A stretch of DNA of 64,000 bases from Cryptomeria japonica (taxonomy: Eukaryota; Streptophyta; Pinopsida; Cupressales; Cupressaceae), in contig NC_081415.1 of the NCBI RefSeq assembly GCF_030272615.1, forward strand, positions 597,125,335 to 597,189,334. Direction: 5' to 3'. This document shows, piece by piece, positions 34,987 to 46,893 of the stretch. The notes below the pieces were generated by a model. It had not been told where the DNA came from. It worked only from the letters and a program-made list of their open reading frames with translations, and searched no databases. The translations under genes and the position numbers were made by a program. How positions within the stretch are numbered: position 1 is the first letter of the stretch; the number at the start of each line of letters is the position of its first letter.

Positions 34987-35348
34987 TGTTAGAGTTATCT
35001 TGTATTAGCTAATAATTATTTATTTAATTATTAGTCTATTAAACTCTACGCTTAAGCTAAACTTGGGGATTTAATAAATATTGTAGGTATTAGAATAATT
35101 CTAATTATTAAATACACATTATCCCTTTAGGGTTTCTTTAGGGTTACATATCTTTAAGGTTTCTATTATCCTTTCATAAGGATTGTATTGTACTTGTTCA
35201 TTCAATTGATTCCCTTTCTGGATGATATTTTTTTTCTTCAAAGCATTTATGCTTTTTTTCTTTACGTGCTTCCATTCTTCTCTTGTGACAGGTATTTGCA
35301 TGCAGGTGTTCTTGGGATCTCTGAAGTTGTATTTCCTCAACTTCTTCA
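34987..35348 (+). repeat. 3' LTR of element C
   Basis: 362 bases, highly similar to 32953-33316 apart from scattered changes such as GAGGGATTT-like and AAGGTTTCT variants. Confidence 0.93.
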
Positions 35349-36117
35349 TACCCAACCCCAAGGGAGAGGTACAATCCAATCGTCAATCGACGATCTCCTA
35401 TTGTTCTTCTACATCTTCAAAAGCCCCCAATTGATAAAATGATGCTTTATGAATGTTTGATGGATGAATGTTGAAATGTTGTTGAAGACTTCAAAGATCT
35501 ACTCTTTCTCTGCAAAGAAGGCTCTAATGCTCCAAAAACCTGCTCTTACATTCTTAGAAGAAGAACCCTTCAAATGAATAAAGAGACCTCTTAAGTATGA
35601 AACCCTAGATCTTAATTTCATGTTTAGGTCAACCTAGGATTTGAATTTCCTGCTGATATTTTAGGGTTCAGCATTATTATATCATAGGATTGTGCTCCTG
35701 AAATTTCGGGGAAAAAGTCAGGGACCATGTGCGTTCCCCCCACGGTCCGACCAACTTTTCACCAAATTTTTGGGGTTATTAGATATGATGATATTAGAGA
35801 ACATCCCAAAGTTACAGCTAATTTCAAGATGTTTTGATATGCGAAATTGGGCCTAAACGGTCAAAATAAGACAAAATTAGGGTTTATGATTAAATGATTC
35901 ATTGGAGGAATAAGATGAAAATGGGCACACTTAGGGTAAAGGGCCCAACTTTATGATATGTAAAGTGACGAGACATGACCTTGGATTTAATTAAATTGAT
36001 TAATTAAATGCTTAAAGGGGAATTATAAATGTAAGATGCAAGACACACTAAGGCGGGTGGTAACCTAAGTGTGAAATTGTACCACCCTAGCAAGGGTGTA
36101 CAATTTATGACACTACA

Positions 36118-36132
36118 TTTATCCCCCACTTT
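36118..36132 (-). other. Polypurine tract of element G
   Basis: TTTATCCCCCACTTT on plus, AAAGTGGGGGATAAA on minus, directly before the minus-strand 3' LTR start TGTAGTGTCATAAATTG. Confidence 0.75.
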
Positions 36133-38500
36133 AGCGATCATATGACACTACGTGCATATGCAAGGTAAAGTATAAAAAATTAAACATCATTTGAAAAAGG
36201 ATAATCCATAAGTTGTCAAACGAAGCCCCCAACAGTATTTGCATTACACAGATAGGAACCACACTCTACAAAAGCACATGTTAGATCATAAAATCACCTA
36301 ATTCTTACTAAGGAAGGTGATGAAATTCGTGGGTAGCTATATGCCCCCCCTTATTTTGACTTGCTTATTAGTGAGGTGAAATAGGGTATCATGTTTTCCA
36401 CAGCGAATTGTGATAAAGATTTTGATGAAGAAAGTTCATAGCAAGGCTTGATTACTTATCCAAGAATGTTATGTAACTAATGCAGAGAGAGAGGGTGAAC
36501 TCACAATTCCAATGCCACTGACAGTGTGAGAGTAAGAAATTCCTAGCTCAAGATATGATAGATTGAAGAAAAAGTGCATAAATTAGGGTTTTAACTTAAA
36601 AAAATAAAGTTAAAAAGTGCATAACATATAAATATGAAAGTGACACCTTCATTTGTCACTAGCACTACTCATTGTAGAGGATCCCACATACAAGCTATCA
36701 TGCCTCCACGCCGACCTGAGCGACCTACGAGGATGGAGATCCTGCGCCAGTCTGTACTCATTGGCTGACCGCTCAACGAGGTGAGTTGACCATCTGTTGA
36801 CTCTATTTAAATTTTTCATTTTTTCATTTGTTTTAGAAGTGATAATTTCATCACCTAATTTGGGCCCAGGCCCATCCTTTGGACACCTAGGGCTCCTAGG
36901 GCACCCTGTGATAGGGAGGGGTGCTCAAAGAGAGTCAATCCTTTATCATAAGGTAGTCAAGTGTTGTCTTAGTGGGATCACTTATTTATTCTCTAGTTTA
37001 ATAATCAGACTAAACATCCAAACTCTCTAGGAGTGCTCCCAATCAGTATGTGCTTACAAGTTACTCAGGCATGGTTGAGATTCACAAGGGTAAATCCAAC
37101 CTTACACTATCAAACTCCTAACAAATGCTTGCAGCGGTTGTAGAAGGTGTCTATGAGGTTCTCCAAGGCCAATCAACTAGTTTTGAGTTTGGGTTTGATC
37201 AATTTCTCCATCACTCCTTCCTTTCCCTATTTTCTAGGCCTCATAGCCCTAGAGCCCCAATTAGCCCTACCTAACCGGTTTTTATGGATTTGTTCACAAT
37301 TTCCCCAAAGACCCAAAAAAAATCATTGGTAATCTGAGTACCCTTTTGGGAGTACTTCAAGATTCATGAAGTGAGAAAACCCAGTCTGACCGTATAGGTA
37401 CGGAACCCGAGAATGGCTTGTTTTAAGGGGTTTTAGGCTCTTTTTGGTCTTCTTTCAAGGGTTTGGTGTCTTCCCTGATCTGCCACAACTCCAACCTCTC
37501 AGACATACTTTGACACACCCCACTTGCTCATGCCAAATACTTTTCAACTCCAACCCTGCTCATCCCTGCAAGCACTTGCATAGTTTCATTCATTTCCTAA
37601 TTGGGCTATGACTGAGCTCGACTAGGAAATGATGCTCAATGGCCTTTTAATGAAATCCAAATGAAAACAAAGACTATATACACTATACAAAGGTTCTATG
37701 GCTTGAGTCCCAAGGGTTTTAGAGAAGAACTCAAAGGACTTCAAGCTAGAACCATGTTTGGGCCTCTCAAACCCTTACTCAAGCTGAAAGCTTACAAATT
37801 CAACAAATCAATTCAAACCTGCAACAAAACTAACCAAAATTATTCCTGAGCACTACAAGAACATGTACAAAACAATGATCAAATAACAACAATGCAATCA
37901 ATCCATGAAGTATAGACTGCTGCTCCAAATTAGAGAAAACACAAGGTACAAACTTGAAAATGGTCTCCAAAATTTATTCAAATCTTCTCCAGGCATTCAC
38001 CAACCGCATTACATTCATGCTTAGGGAATTTATATGACATTTTTGTTTTGACTAACTCTCCATCAATTTCCTAACCAACCCTTTGCTCAAAGTTGCAAAA
38101 AGTTGCCCAATGTTGCAAAATGTTGTCAAGCAACTTTAACAACTTTTGCCAAAAAGTGCATTTTGGCATTACATGCTTTGTTTCCTTTTCCAAACCATAT
38201 AGGATGAATAAAAACTAATACCATAACATTTCCCAATGACAAACAAGGATTTTCAAGACATTTTACATCAAAATGCATGATTATGCCATTTTAGGCTTAC
38301 AAGGGCTTACAAGCCAAAATTGAGCAAATGCATGGTCCTATGGACATCCAACCTACCAAAGCATATCACAAACATATGAGGACCTATGAGAAGACTCTTA
38401 TTCACCATCCAAAACCTAACTAAGGACTAACACACCAAAATGAAGAAATTGCACTCAAAACTAGGTGCTCCTGCACCATACTTCCCTAATAAGAGAGAAG
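36133..38500. other. 3' region of G and/or distal chromovirus sequence, no gene identified
   Basis: Nothing here gives a recognised domain. A GC-richer segment at 36690-36780 contains an ATG with PPRRPERPTRMEILRQ codons followed by a GTGAGT donor-like site (plus strand). A second C-run at 36347-36353 is polypurine on the minus strand. The distal LTR of the chromovirus fragment may lie here, but I could not place its ends. Confidence 0.4.
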
Positions 38501-40020
38501 TCAAGTGACTGCTTTAGGCAGCAAAGAAAGGGGAACTCTATGCTTAGAAAAGTATGCCTTAGGTATCCAAGTAGCCTCAGATTCTGGAAGGTTTTTCCAT
38601 TTGATCAACTGCTCCTTATAGGTGGTATGCCTTGTTTTCTTCAAAACTCTAGAATCTAACACCTTCTCGGCTTGGGGAATGGGTGCAGTTGGTAAGCGCA
38701 GGTCTGAAAGTGCTTGAGAGACCTCTGAGACTCTATTATTTTATTTTGGAAGTGTGCCCTTATATTGCACCAAATCTACCACATTGAAAATGGGGGATAA
38801 AGCTATATCACCGAGTAGGTCTATCTTGTATGCATTATTGCCATATTTGGCCAAAACTTTGCAAGGACCTATCCTCCTCATTTGATGCTTACTAGGGACA
38901 CCTTTTTGAAGCCTTGCCTTGTTCAAATGAACCATCACCATGTCACAAACAACAAATTGGATATCCTTTCTTTTCTCATCTACTCTTTCCTTGATCCTTT
39001 GGGTAGTGTCCAATAAGGTTGTCCTAACCTTGTCATGAACCTCCTGCATTGATTGAGCCATGTCTAAGGAATGTCCACTATGTTGTCCCATATTTCCCAC
39101 ATCTATGACCTCCAAAACACCTCTAGGATGAATGCCATACACAATCTCAAAAGGGTTGTTACTGGTGGACCTATTCACACTATCATTGTAGGAAAACTTA
39201 GCTTGATGGATGATCTGATCCCAAGCTTTCCCATACTCTTTGTCAGGCATCTAAGAAGGTTTCCAAGTGATCTATTGACCACCTCAGTTTGGCCATCCTT
39301 TTGGGGATGATAGGCTAAACTGAAAGACAAATTATTACCCAATCTCTACCACAAAGTCTTCCAAAAATGACCAATAAACTTTGCATCCCTATCTGACACA
39401 ATGCTGATAGGAAAACCATGGATTCTAATAACCTCCTTGAAAAATAAGTGAGAAATGTGACTAGCATCATGAGTGACCTTATATGGAATAAAATGAGCCA
39501 TCTTACTAAACCTATCTACCACAACATAGATGCTATCAAAACCTGATATGGTTTTAGGCAAACCAACAACAAAGTCCATACTTACACACTCCCATGGCTG
39601 GTTGGCTATAGGTAAAGGCTGATAAAGACCAACATTGGAAGATGTACCCTTAGCTCTTTGGAAAACCACACATTGTTCCACATATCTCCTGATATCTCTT
39701 TGCATTTTAGGCCAGTAGTAGAATCTTTGGACAATTTTCAAAGTCTTGTTCAAACCAAAATGTCCACTCAAACATCCATTATGCTTCTCTTGCATCAAGT
39801 TTTCTCTCATAGAACCTTTAGGCACACATAGCTGTCCTCCTTTGAACAAAAGGCCATATTGCAAGGTGTAATCTGCATATTCACTATGAAAATGGTTTCC
39901 AAACTCTTGGCAAACCTTGTAGGCAGCATCAAAGTCTTCATCTTCTTCATACAAATTCTTGAAACTATCCACTCCAATGCTTTTGAGTTGTACTTCTTGC
40001 ACTGTTAGTATATATGATGA
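38501..40020 (-). pseudogene. Chromovirus (Ty3/Gypsy) integrase with chromodomain, 5'-truncated
   Basis: Starts abruptly at about 40020 with VQEVQLKSIGVDSFKNLY. The HHCC zinc region has HFGLNKTLKIVQRFYYWPKM and CVVFQRAK (last Cys replaced by Phe). The catalytic core has VSMDFVVGLPKT (Asp), IVSDRDAKF (Asp) and, after a frameshift near 39345, DGQTEVVNRSLG (Glu). 38741-39250 continues with WDQIIHQAKFSYNDSVNRST and ISPIFNVVDL. After one in-frame stop at 38741-38743 a chromodomain follows at about 38530-38640 (VLDSRVLKKTRHTTY, LIKWKNLPESEATW), ending at 38501-38503. This places it among the chromoviruses rather than with element G. RT and upstream parts are absent. How it joined G's 3' region is not clear; no target duplication was found. 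Confidence 0.85.
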
Positions 40021-40569
40021 CACTAATGACTATGCTATTTTAATTCTTGAACATTATATGCATTGCTTAGGTTAGAAGTAACATATTGAGCAATGAGAAT
40101 GTATATCTAATTTTAATTCCATGTGATTGATTTCTCAATGCTTCATGATTAAATTGATACATGTATGATTTAATGAAATAAATAAGTATTTAATCAAATG
40201 CTACTTCGATGATGTAAAAGAAGAATGTATTAAGCTTGAGAACTATATAACTAATGTGATTTAATTAACCTCTAATTAAACACAACATGATATAATTCCA
40301 CTTAACACATAAGAAATTGTATAACATGCTAGAACAAATGAAATGTAAATCCATTACAATTTACAAAAAAAGAATCCAAGACAAACAATAAAGTAATGAA
40401 ACATGCTTGTCAGGAATGAAGTAACGTAGACCAAACAATATAACATCATTCTAACTTACATACTTTAATGAAGACATGCTAACATATTACCAAATTTTGA
40501 AGAAAGAAAAAGAAAGAGAAAGAGAACAGAAAGCAGATTAGAAAGAAAGAGAGGGAAAGAAAAATAGAA
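40021..40569. other. Non-coding, purine-rich tract
   Basis: Between the truncated chromovirus and the integrase stop of G. 40499-40568 is almost purely A/G on the plus strand (AAAGAAAAAGAAAGAGAAAGAGAAC...). Nothing else recognised. Confidence 0.6.
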
Positions 40570-41640
40570 CTAAGCGTAGTATCTATGAAGGTGCATAGCA
40601 TTTATGGGTTCTTTGAGAGACATACCTTTCATATCTGCTATCATGTAAACACCTGAAGACCTCCACAAAAATGTATGGTCCAAGCCAATTAGGACTGAAT
40701 TTTCCCTTTTCCTCAGGTAAGGCATTCACGTTGTGTTGATTCTCGTAAAGGACTAAATCCCCTACCGAGAAGGAACATTGACTAACCTTATCATTGTAGC
40801 TTCGTTACAAATTTTTATGATATGCTTGAACATGCTCAAGGGCATTTATACATCGTTCATTGAGCATCTCAACTTGTTGAAGTTTTTGCTCTCTATAAGA
40901 ATCATCATCCACTATACCCCTAAGAGAGACTCACAAAGAAGGAATCTCTAACTCCAAAGGCATAATTTCATTAGCACCATAAACAATATTATAAGGAGTA
41001 CAACGCATAGCAACACGTACAATCGTGCGATAAGCCCACAAAGCATAGGTTAATTGAGTATGCCAATACTTACCATGCTTGTTTACAGTCTTTCGAAGAA
41101 TTTGTTCAATTATCCTATTAGAAGACTCAACTTGACCATTTGATTGGGGATAATAAGGTGTAGAAAATCTATCTTGAATATGATATTTCTCGAGAAACCT
41201 CTTCACATCCTTATTGTTGAATGATGTTCCATTATCTAAAACTAAGGCGAAAGGTATCCCAAATCAAGAAATAAGGTTTTCCAAAATGAATTGACAAATT
41301 ATTTCAGTCGTAGTGGATCGAAGAGGAACAACTTCCACCCATTTCATAAAGTAATCAGTGCTAGTTATAATTAAAGTATGTCTTTGAGATGAAGGAGGAG
41401 ATATTTTACCAACAAGATCCAAACCCCATGTAGAAAAGGGCCAAGACGCTACCTGTGATCGAAGCTCTTAGGTAGGGGCATGGATCAAATTGCTATATTG
41501 CTGACATTGATGACATCTTTTAACAAATGTAAAGGAATCCTTTTCCATGGTTTTCAAATAATATCCCATTCGAAGCAATCTCTAAACTAAGGACCTACCC
41601 CCAAAATGCCCCTAGCAAGCACCTGAATGTGCCTCTTCAA
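40570..41640 (-). pseudogene. Element G integrase, broken
   Basis: The core has LVLDNGTSF (second Asp, near 41230) and YYPQSNGQVESSNRI (Glu) in 40931-41206. The C-terminal part reads GKFSPNWLGPY (about 40690) and EPINAMHLHRYY before a TAG at 40570-40572, a normal Tat/Ogre-type integrase C end without chromodomain. Single stops interrupt it near 41265, 40931 and 40806. An H-H-C-C region is suggested at 41480-41640. Confidence 0.8.
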
Positions 41641-41671
41641 GAGCAATAGGAACTTCAGCCTTGTTTAAGCA

Positions 41672-42600
41672 TCAAAGAAGAAGACCATTATAACCCCTCC
41701 TATAAAGGACATTAGAAAGGATAATGTGTCTAGCAGCCAATTTGCAAATCCTAGCCCTAGCATTCTTATTCGTAGAATCAGTAAAGGTACCATCACTCAA
41801 ATATCTCACGATATGAGAGTACCATTCCTCAGAATCTATAATGCAACAATATGGCACATCACTGGGATTATCAGCAATAGCCAGGGTAGTGAGGTTATGA
41901 ATAGTGAATTTAAGATCTACCACGAGATCCTCTAGAGAGACAAGAGAGGCAACACATACCATCGCGTTAGCATGTTGATTATCTTTTTGAGGAATAGGCT
42001 CCATGGTATAAGAATCAAATTTTTGCAACAAGAATAAAGATAGATCTTTATATTGTGATAATTTCTCTTGGTTAGATTGATAAACTCTTGTCACTTGTCT
42101 TATGATTAGTTGAGAATCTTCATAAATATGTAGATGTTTTACACTCAACGCCAAGGATGCTTTAATTCTAGCTATAAGAGCTTCATATTCAGCAATGTTG
42201 TTGGTACATAATAAATTGAGATGATAAGATAAAGGAATAGGATTATTTTTAGGAGAGATTAAGACCACCCCTGCCCTCGATCCTATATGACACTTAGAGC
42301 CATCAAAGTACAGCTCCCAAGTCTCATCAACCTCAATGGAAAGAATGTATTCATCAGGAAAAGACTCTAGATTAGGTAGGGAGAAGGGTGAAAGAGCATC
42401 AACTAAGTGATCACTCAACACTTGAACCTTTATTACCTTTTGTGAAACAAACTTAAGGTCAAACTGGGTCAACATCATAACCCACTTAGCTAAGAGTTCA
42501 GAAAGATTGGTTTTGGAGAAAATATGTTTAAGAGGATCAAATTTAATGATAACATGGATCTCAGCATTCAAGAGATAATGCCTCAACTTTTGAGTTGCAA
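41672..42600 (-). pseudogene. Element G RNase H domain(s)
   Basis: A 304-codon open frame. It starts with the end of the first RNase H/connection (YLLNAEIHVIIKFDPLKHIF). It then has a second archaeal-type RNase H: WELYFDGSKCHIGSRAGVVL (first Asp), NNIAEYEALIARIKASL (Glu), YEDSQLIIRQV (Asp) and QKDNQHANAM (final Asp/His region). A dual RNase H is characteristic of the Tat/Ogre lineage. Confidence 0.85.
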
Positions 42601-42616
42601 AGATTAAAGCAAGGCA

Positions 42617-43511
42617 TTATATTTCTATAGAAGAATGTCGGACTTTGTAATCGAGTAGGGTGTGGCTTATGTAATAAAAGGGGAATTCTATACCATCCTT
42701 ATCATATTGTGCCAATAAGTTCACAAGAGCTTGAGGGGAAGCAGAAGTGTATAGAAGAAAAGGCTTAGTAGGATCAATAGGTTGAAGAATGGGAGGATTA
42801 GCCAAATAGGTCTTTAGGTCTTTGAATGCTTGATGACAATCCTCATTCCATTGGAAAGTGATATTCTTTTTAAACAATTGTGTGTAGGGAAAGGTACGAT
42901 CTGCAAGTTGATAGATGAAACTACGAATAGCTTGGATCTTTCCTTGTAAAATTTTTAGTTGAGAAACATTCTTAGGAGGTGGCATGTTGAAAATAGAATC
43001 TATCTCCTTTGTGTCCACCTCAACGCCATGATGCGAAACTATGAATCTTAATAGTTTTCCACTATCCACACCAGAAACACATTTTCAGGGATTCAAACGC
43101 ATGTTATACTTATGAATTCTCTCAAAGATTTGATGAAGGATCGTAACATGATCTGTACGAAGAACGAATTTGGCTAAGATGTCATCAACATAATATTCTA
43201 AAGTCTTATGCATATAATCATGGAAGATGAGAGTCATAGCATGTTGATAGGTCGCGCCTGCATTTTTCAATCCAAAAGGAACCACAATCTAACAAAACGT
43301 ACCCCAAGGAGTGGTGAAAGCAGTTTTTAATTGATCTTGGGGATTGATCAAAATTTGATTATATCTTAAGAAACCATCCATAAAGGATAGTAAAGTATAC
43401 CCTGCTACCGAATCCACTATCATATCAATATTTGAGAGAGGAAAGTCATCTTTTAAAGAGGCCTTGTTTAGATCTTAAAAATTCGTACACATCTTAATCT
43501 TGTTTTCAAAT
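42617..43511 (-). pseudogene. Element G reverse transcriptase, C-terminal part
   Basis: It reads KDDFPLSNIDMIVDSVAGY and then, after stops, VPFGLKNAGATYQHAM, EYYVDDILAKF (YVDD at about 43181-43192), then PPPKNVSQLKILQGKIQAI and FQWNEDCHQAFKDLKTYL (42617-43069). These are standard Ty3/Gypsy RT palm and thumb motifs. The right edge is the insertion point of Copia C2; the frame joins 51161 onward across the TTAGC duplication. Confidence 0.88.
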
Positions 43512-43516
43512 TTAGC

Positions 43517-45000
43517 TATTAGTTAAGATGAGAGAGGGGGGGGGTGAATCATAAAAACTCACCATACAATAAATTCACCAGATTCAACCTCGGTAGCCTT
43601 TACTAATATGCAACTATGACTGTAAATCATTCAATACTCATAAATAGATAAACTTAAAACATCATAACACATTTAACACTAGATTTAATGTGGAAACCCA
43701 AATAGGGAAAAACCACTATGGGATTTCGGACCCACTAAGAAATATACCCTTCTAGAGTATACTCGGTTAAAAGCCAATCTAGTTACAGATTACAAAAACA
43801 CATTGCTAGATGTGACCCGGTTAAGGGATTTCCCTTAGACTTGTTAGAGTCTTGCACTTTGTTAGAAGTGACCTTGTCAAAGGATTTCAAACACTCATTT
43901 AGAATGTTACCTTGCTAGAGGGTTTACAAATAAGACTGTTAAGTCCACTCGGTTAAGAGATTTCCTATCACTTACAAAATAAATAACAGTAATAAAATAT
44001 ATCTGCAACTTCACATCTAAAATGCTAAAGCAGATTCTATGTGCTCAAAACAATCTTGTCATAAGACTTATCTTGCTTCTTTTTGGGCTTCTCAATCTAT
44101 TCTTCAATCAGATCTTCAATCTTTTGTGCTCGGTGATCACTACTGTATTGTCACTATTCTTCTATTTTGCCCACATATATTGTTCATCAATAGTTTCTTA
44201 TTTATGAACAATACCTAACCGCTTAATCTCCTTGATAACATTTCCCATGATCAATATTAGCCATCAGATCTTCAAATGTGACCAAGTTCATTGTATCCTT
44301 CAATCTGAAAACATTTTACCTTGCCTTGGAACTTGTGCTAGGTTATGACTGTTCAATCTGCGCTATAGATCTATCTCTTGTATTTTCAATGTCGTAGATC
44401 CTCAACAAACTTCTTGCATGACATACCAATCATCTGATCAACTCCAACTCATTGGTATTCTACATTTAATAATGTATTTATCCATCCAATGCATTCTGTT
44501 ATTACTCGGTTGTTACTCAGTAAATACTGAACTTCACTCAGTAGATATTCTGCCTTCTTTAACCGATAGTGATAACCTTAGGGTTTACCGATTAGCATCT
44601 TGCTCGGTAACATAGAGCAATATCAAGCCTTAACTAATTCTATAGCTTGAAATCTTTTCTCCTTCTTGTTCAGTCTTTGAATACTCATATATAGGATATC
44701 AAAACAATCAAAACAACATAATCTCATCACTGTCTAACTCGGTAATAGTTTCCCATTGAATAACTTATTATTCCCCTTTTATTTTCAAATTCATTCTATG
44801 TCTCTTACCGACATCTTTATACTTATCAAAACATACTCATTAAGTTATGGCAAAATCATACTAAATCAGAAAATCAATTGCTTGAGATCAATGACAAAAT
44901 AATATTATTAAGATATTAATCATCCTTTCTCAATTATATCAACAGTCTCCAACAACCTTCTCAATATCCTCATACCAACAAATTTACTGAGATGCTAACA
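43517..45000 (-). repeat. 3' LTR of Copia C2
   Basis: 1484 bases, from TATTAGTTAAGATGAGAG to ...TGAGATGCTAACA. Closely similar to 49655-51135. Contains a run of nine or ten Gs near its left end. Confidence 0.92.
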
Positions 45001-45495
45001 ATCTCCCCCTTTGGCATTGATGGCAAAACCAACTTTAATGGCAATACCAACTTGATTTATTTCAATTGATTTGGATTCGGATTGTTGTTTAAACTTCTCT
45101 AAATTTTCTGGAATTCTCCCCTAATCATTAGTCTTCTCCCAGCTTCTTCTATTAGCTTCTTCTGTTAGTTCCTTACAAAATTAGTCTTCTCCCCCTTTGA
45201 CAACAATGCGAAAAAGAAAAACTAATTCATCATTTCTTCCTTTGTGAGGTAATTTCCGTGCAGTCTCATTCCCAGTCAGAGCATCTATGTCTTCAATCAC
45301 TTTTTCTTGTACAACTTTAGGCAACCTCCTAAAGTGTGTAAAGCAACATCAACTCATAAATAGTTATCCTTTAGATTCATAGAATTGATGCTTTCACCGA
45401 ACGCTGTCAGTGAGTACTAGATAGGGGTAGGACCCCAAACTAACTTCTGAGATACTCAAAAGTGTCCCTTGGCAAAGGCTTTGTGAAAATATCTG
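45001..45495 (-). other. C2 3' untranslated region with double polypurine tract
   Basis: ATCTCCCCCTTTGGCATTGATGGC (45001-45024) is the polypurine tract next to the LTR. A second tract, TCTCCCCCTTTGACAACAATGC, lies at 45189-45210. The same duplicated arrangement occurs in elements A and T. Confidence 0.8.
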
Positions 45496-46068
45496 CTATT
45501 GTTCCTTTGAATTGATATATTCCAGCACAACTTTCTTCTCTTGAACTTCTTCTCTGAGATAATGATACTTTATATAGATATGCTTTGTCTTAGAGTGCAT
45601 TACCAGATTCTTTGAAATGTTAATGGCACTAGTATTATCACAGAATATAGTTACTGGCTCGGTGACTTTCTCATTCATACCTTCCAATAGTTGTTTGATC
45701 CATGCTATATTGGTACAATTCAATGCTACAGCGACATATTCAGCTTCAAGTGTTGACTGTGAAATGCATCCTTGTTTCTTGCTAAGCCAACTTATTAGTC
45801 TATCTCCCAAAAAGAAAGCTCCACCGCTTGTTCTTTTCCTGTCATCAATGTTTCCGACCCAATCAGCATTAGTATAGACTTTTAAGTCAAAAACATTTCT
45901 CTTTTGATATACTAAGCCATAATCTTCAGTGCCTCTCAAGTATCTGAAAATTCTCTTGATTGTTGTCAAATGAGTTTCTTTGGGATCTTCAGAAAATCTT
46001 GCAACTATACCTACTGCATGTGCTATATCTGGCCTGCTGTGAACCACATATTGCAACTTTCCATTCAT
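45496..46068 (-). pseudogene. C2 RNase H
   Basis: The frame contains HSRPDIAHAVGIVARF, YTNADWVGNIDDRKRTSGGA (catalytic Asp) and SQSTLEAEYVAVALNC (Glu), then IFCDNTSAINISKN (Asp) and KHIYIKYHYLREEV. It is a typical Copia RNase H. It is separated from RT by a single TAG (46072 region) in the same frame. The C end stops at 45496, slightly early. Confidence 0.88.
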
Positions 46069-46074
46069 AGATCA

Positions 46075-46893
46075 TTAAAGTGACTCATCAACAGATGTAG
46101 ATTCATCACTCTTTGATAGTTTGCAATTGGTAGTCATAGGAGTACTTACAGGTTTAGAATCCTCCATTCCAAATTTCTTCAAGATTTCCTTTATATACTT
46201 GGATTGAGTAATGAAAATCTCATTTTTTATTTGTAGTATCTGTAAACCTATAAAATACTTTATTTCACCAATTAATGACATCTCAAATTCTTTGCACATT
46301 TCATTTCCAAAGTTATTGGATAAGGAGTCATTTCCACAAAAAATAATATCATCAACAAATATGGTTGAAAGCAGTATACCATTGTTTTCATCATTTTTCA
46401 TATACATGTTGTTGTTTTCACTTGTCCTTATAAATCCAATCTTGATCAAATAAGAGTGTAGTCTTTCATACCATGCTCTAAGTGCTTGCTTTAAACCATA
46501 TAATGTTTTGTTCAACTTACATACCTGATCTTTATTCCTGTCTTCAATAAATCCTTCATGTTGTTCAATATAAACTTCTTCTTCTAGTATACCATTCAAA
46601 AATGTAGATTTAACATCCATTTGATATACCTTGAATTTTTTGTAAGCAGCATATGCCAACAAAGTTCTCACTCCTTCAAGTCTTGCCACAGGTGCAAAAG
46701 TCTCACCATAATCAATTCCTTCTTCTTGAGCATATCCTTTGCAAACTAGTCTTTCTTTATTCTGAATGACCTCTCCTTTTTCATTTAGCTTGTTTCTGAA
46801 AATCCACTTTGTACTGATTACATTTTTCTCTTTTGGTCTTGGGACCAGTGTCCATTTTTTATTCTTCTTAATTTGTTCAATTTCTTCTATCAT
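46075..46893 (-). pseudogene. C2 reverse transcriptase
   Basis: It starts [20 protein letters not shown], then [40 protein letters not shown] (first Asp), [13 protein letters not shown] and [12 protein letters not shown] (catalytic Asp pair near 46350). All are Ty1/Copia RT blocks. The frame is open for 272 codons. Upstream the frame is disturbed between 46894 and 46991. Confidence 0.9.

Larger units (their letters stand above)
32953..35348 (+). mobile_element. Element C: non-coding LTR element, same family as element B
   Basis: LTRs 32953-33316 and 34987-35348, primer site at 33317-33329 and a CATCTTAAGGGGGG tract before the 3' LTR. The target copy is TACAC (32948-32952) and TACCC (35349-35353). 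The uninterrupted version of the site is visible in the partner LTR of element G at 61425-61440 (GAAGCCATACCCAACCCC), which proves the insertion and its exact ends. The interior is 1.67 kb without a recognised protein. Confidence 0.93.
32590..36117 (-). repeat. 3' LTR of element G, truncated, with element C inside
   Basis: 32590-32952 plus 35354-36117 align with 61087-62176 of the 5' LTR, including TTC(C/T)AGCGACGC near the left and ...GGGTGTACAATTTATGACACTACA at the right end. The part of the LTR equivalent to 53951-54245 and 60844-61086 is missing, so about 540 bases of its distal end were lost where it now abuts the exon-like repeats. Confidence 0.85.
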
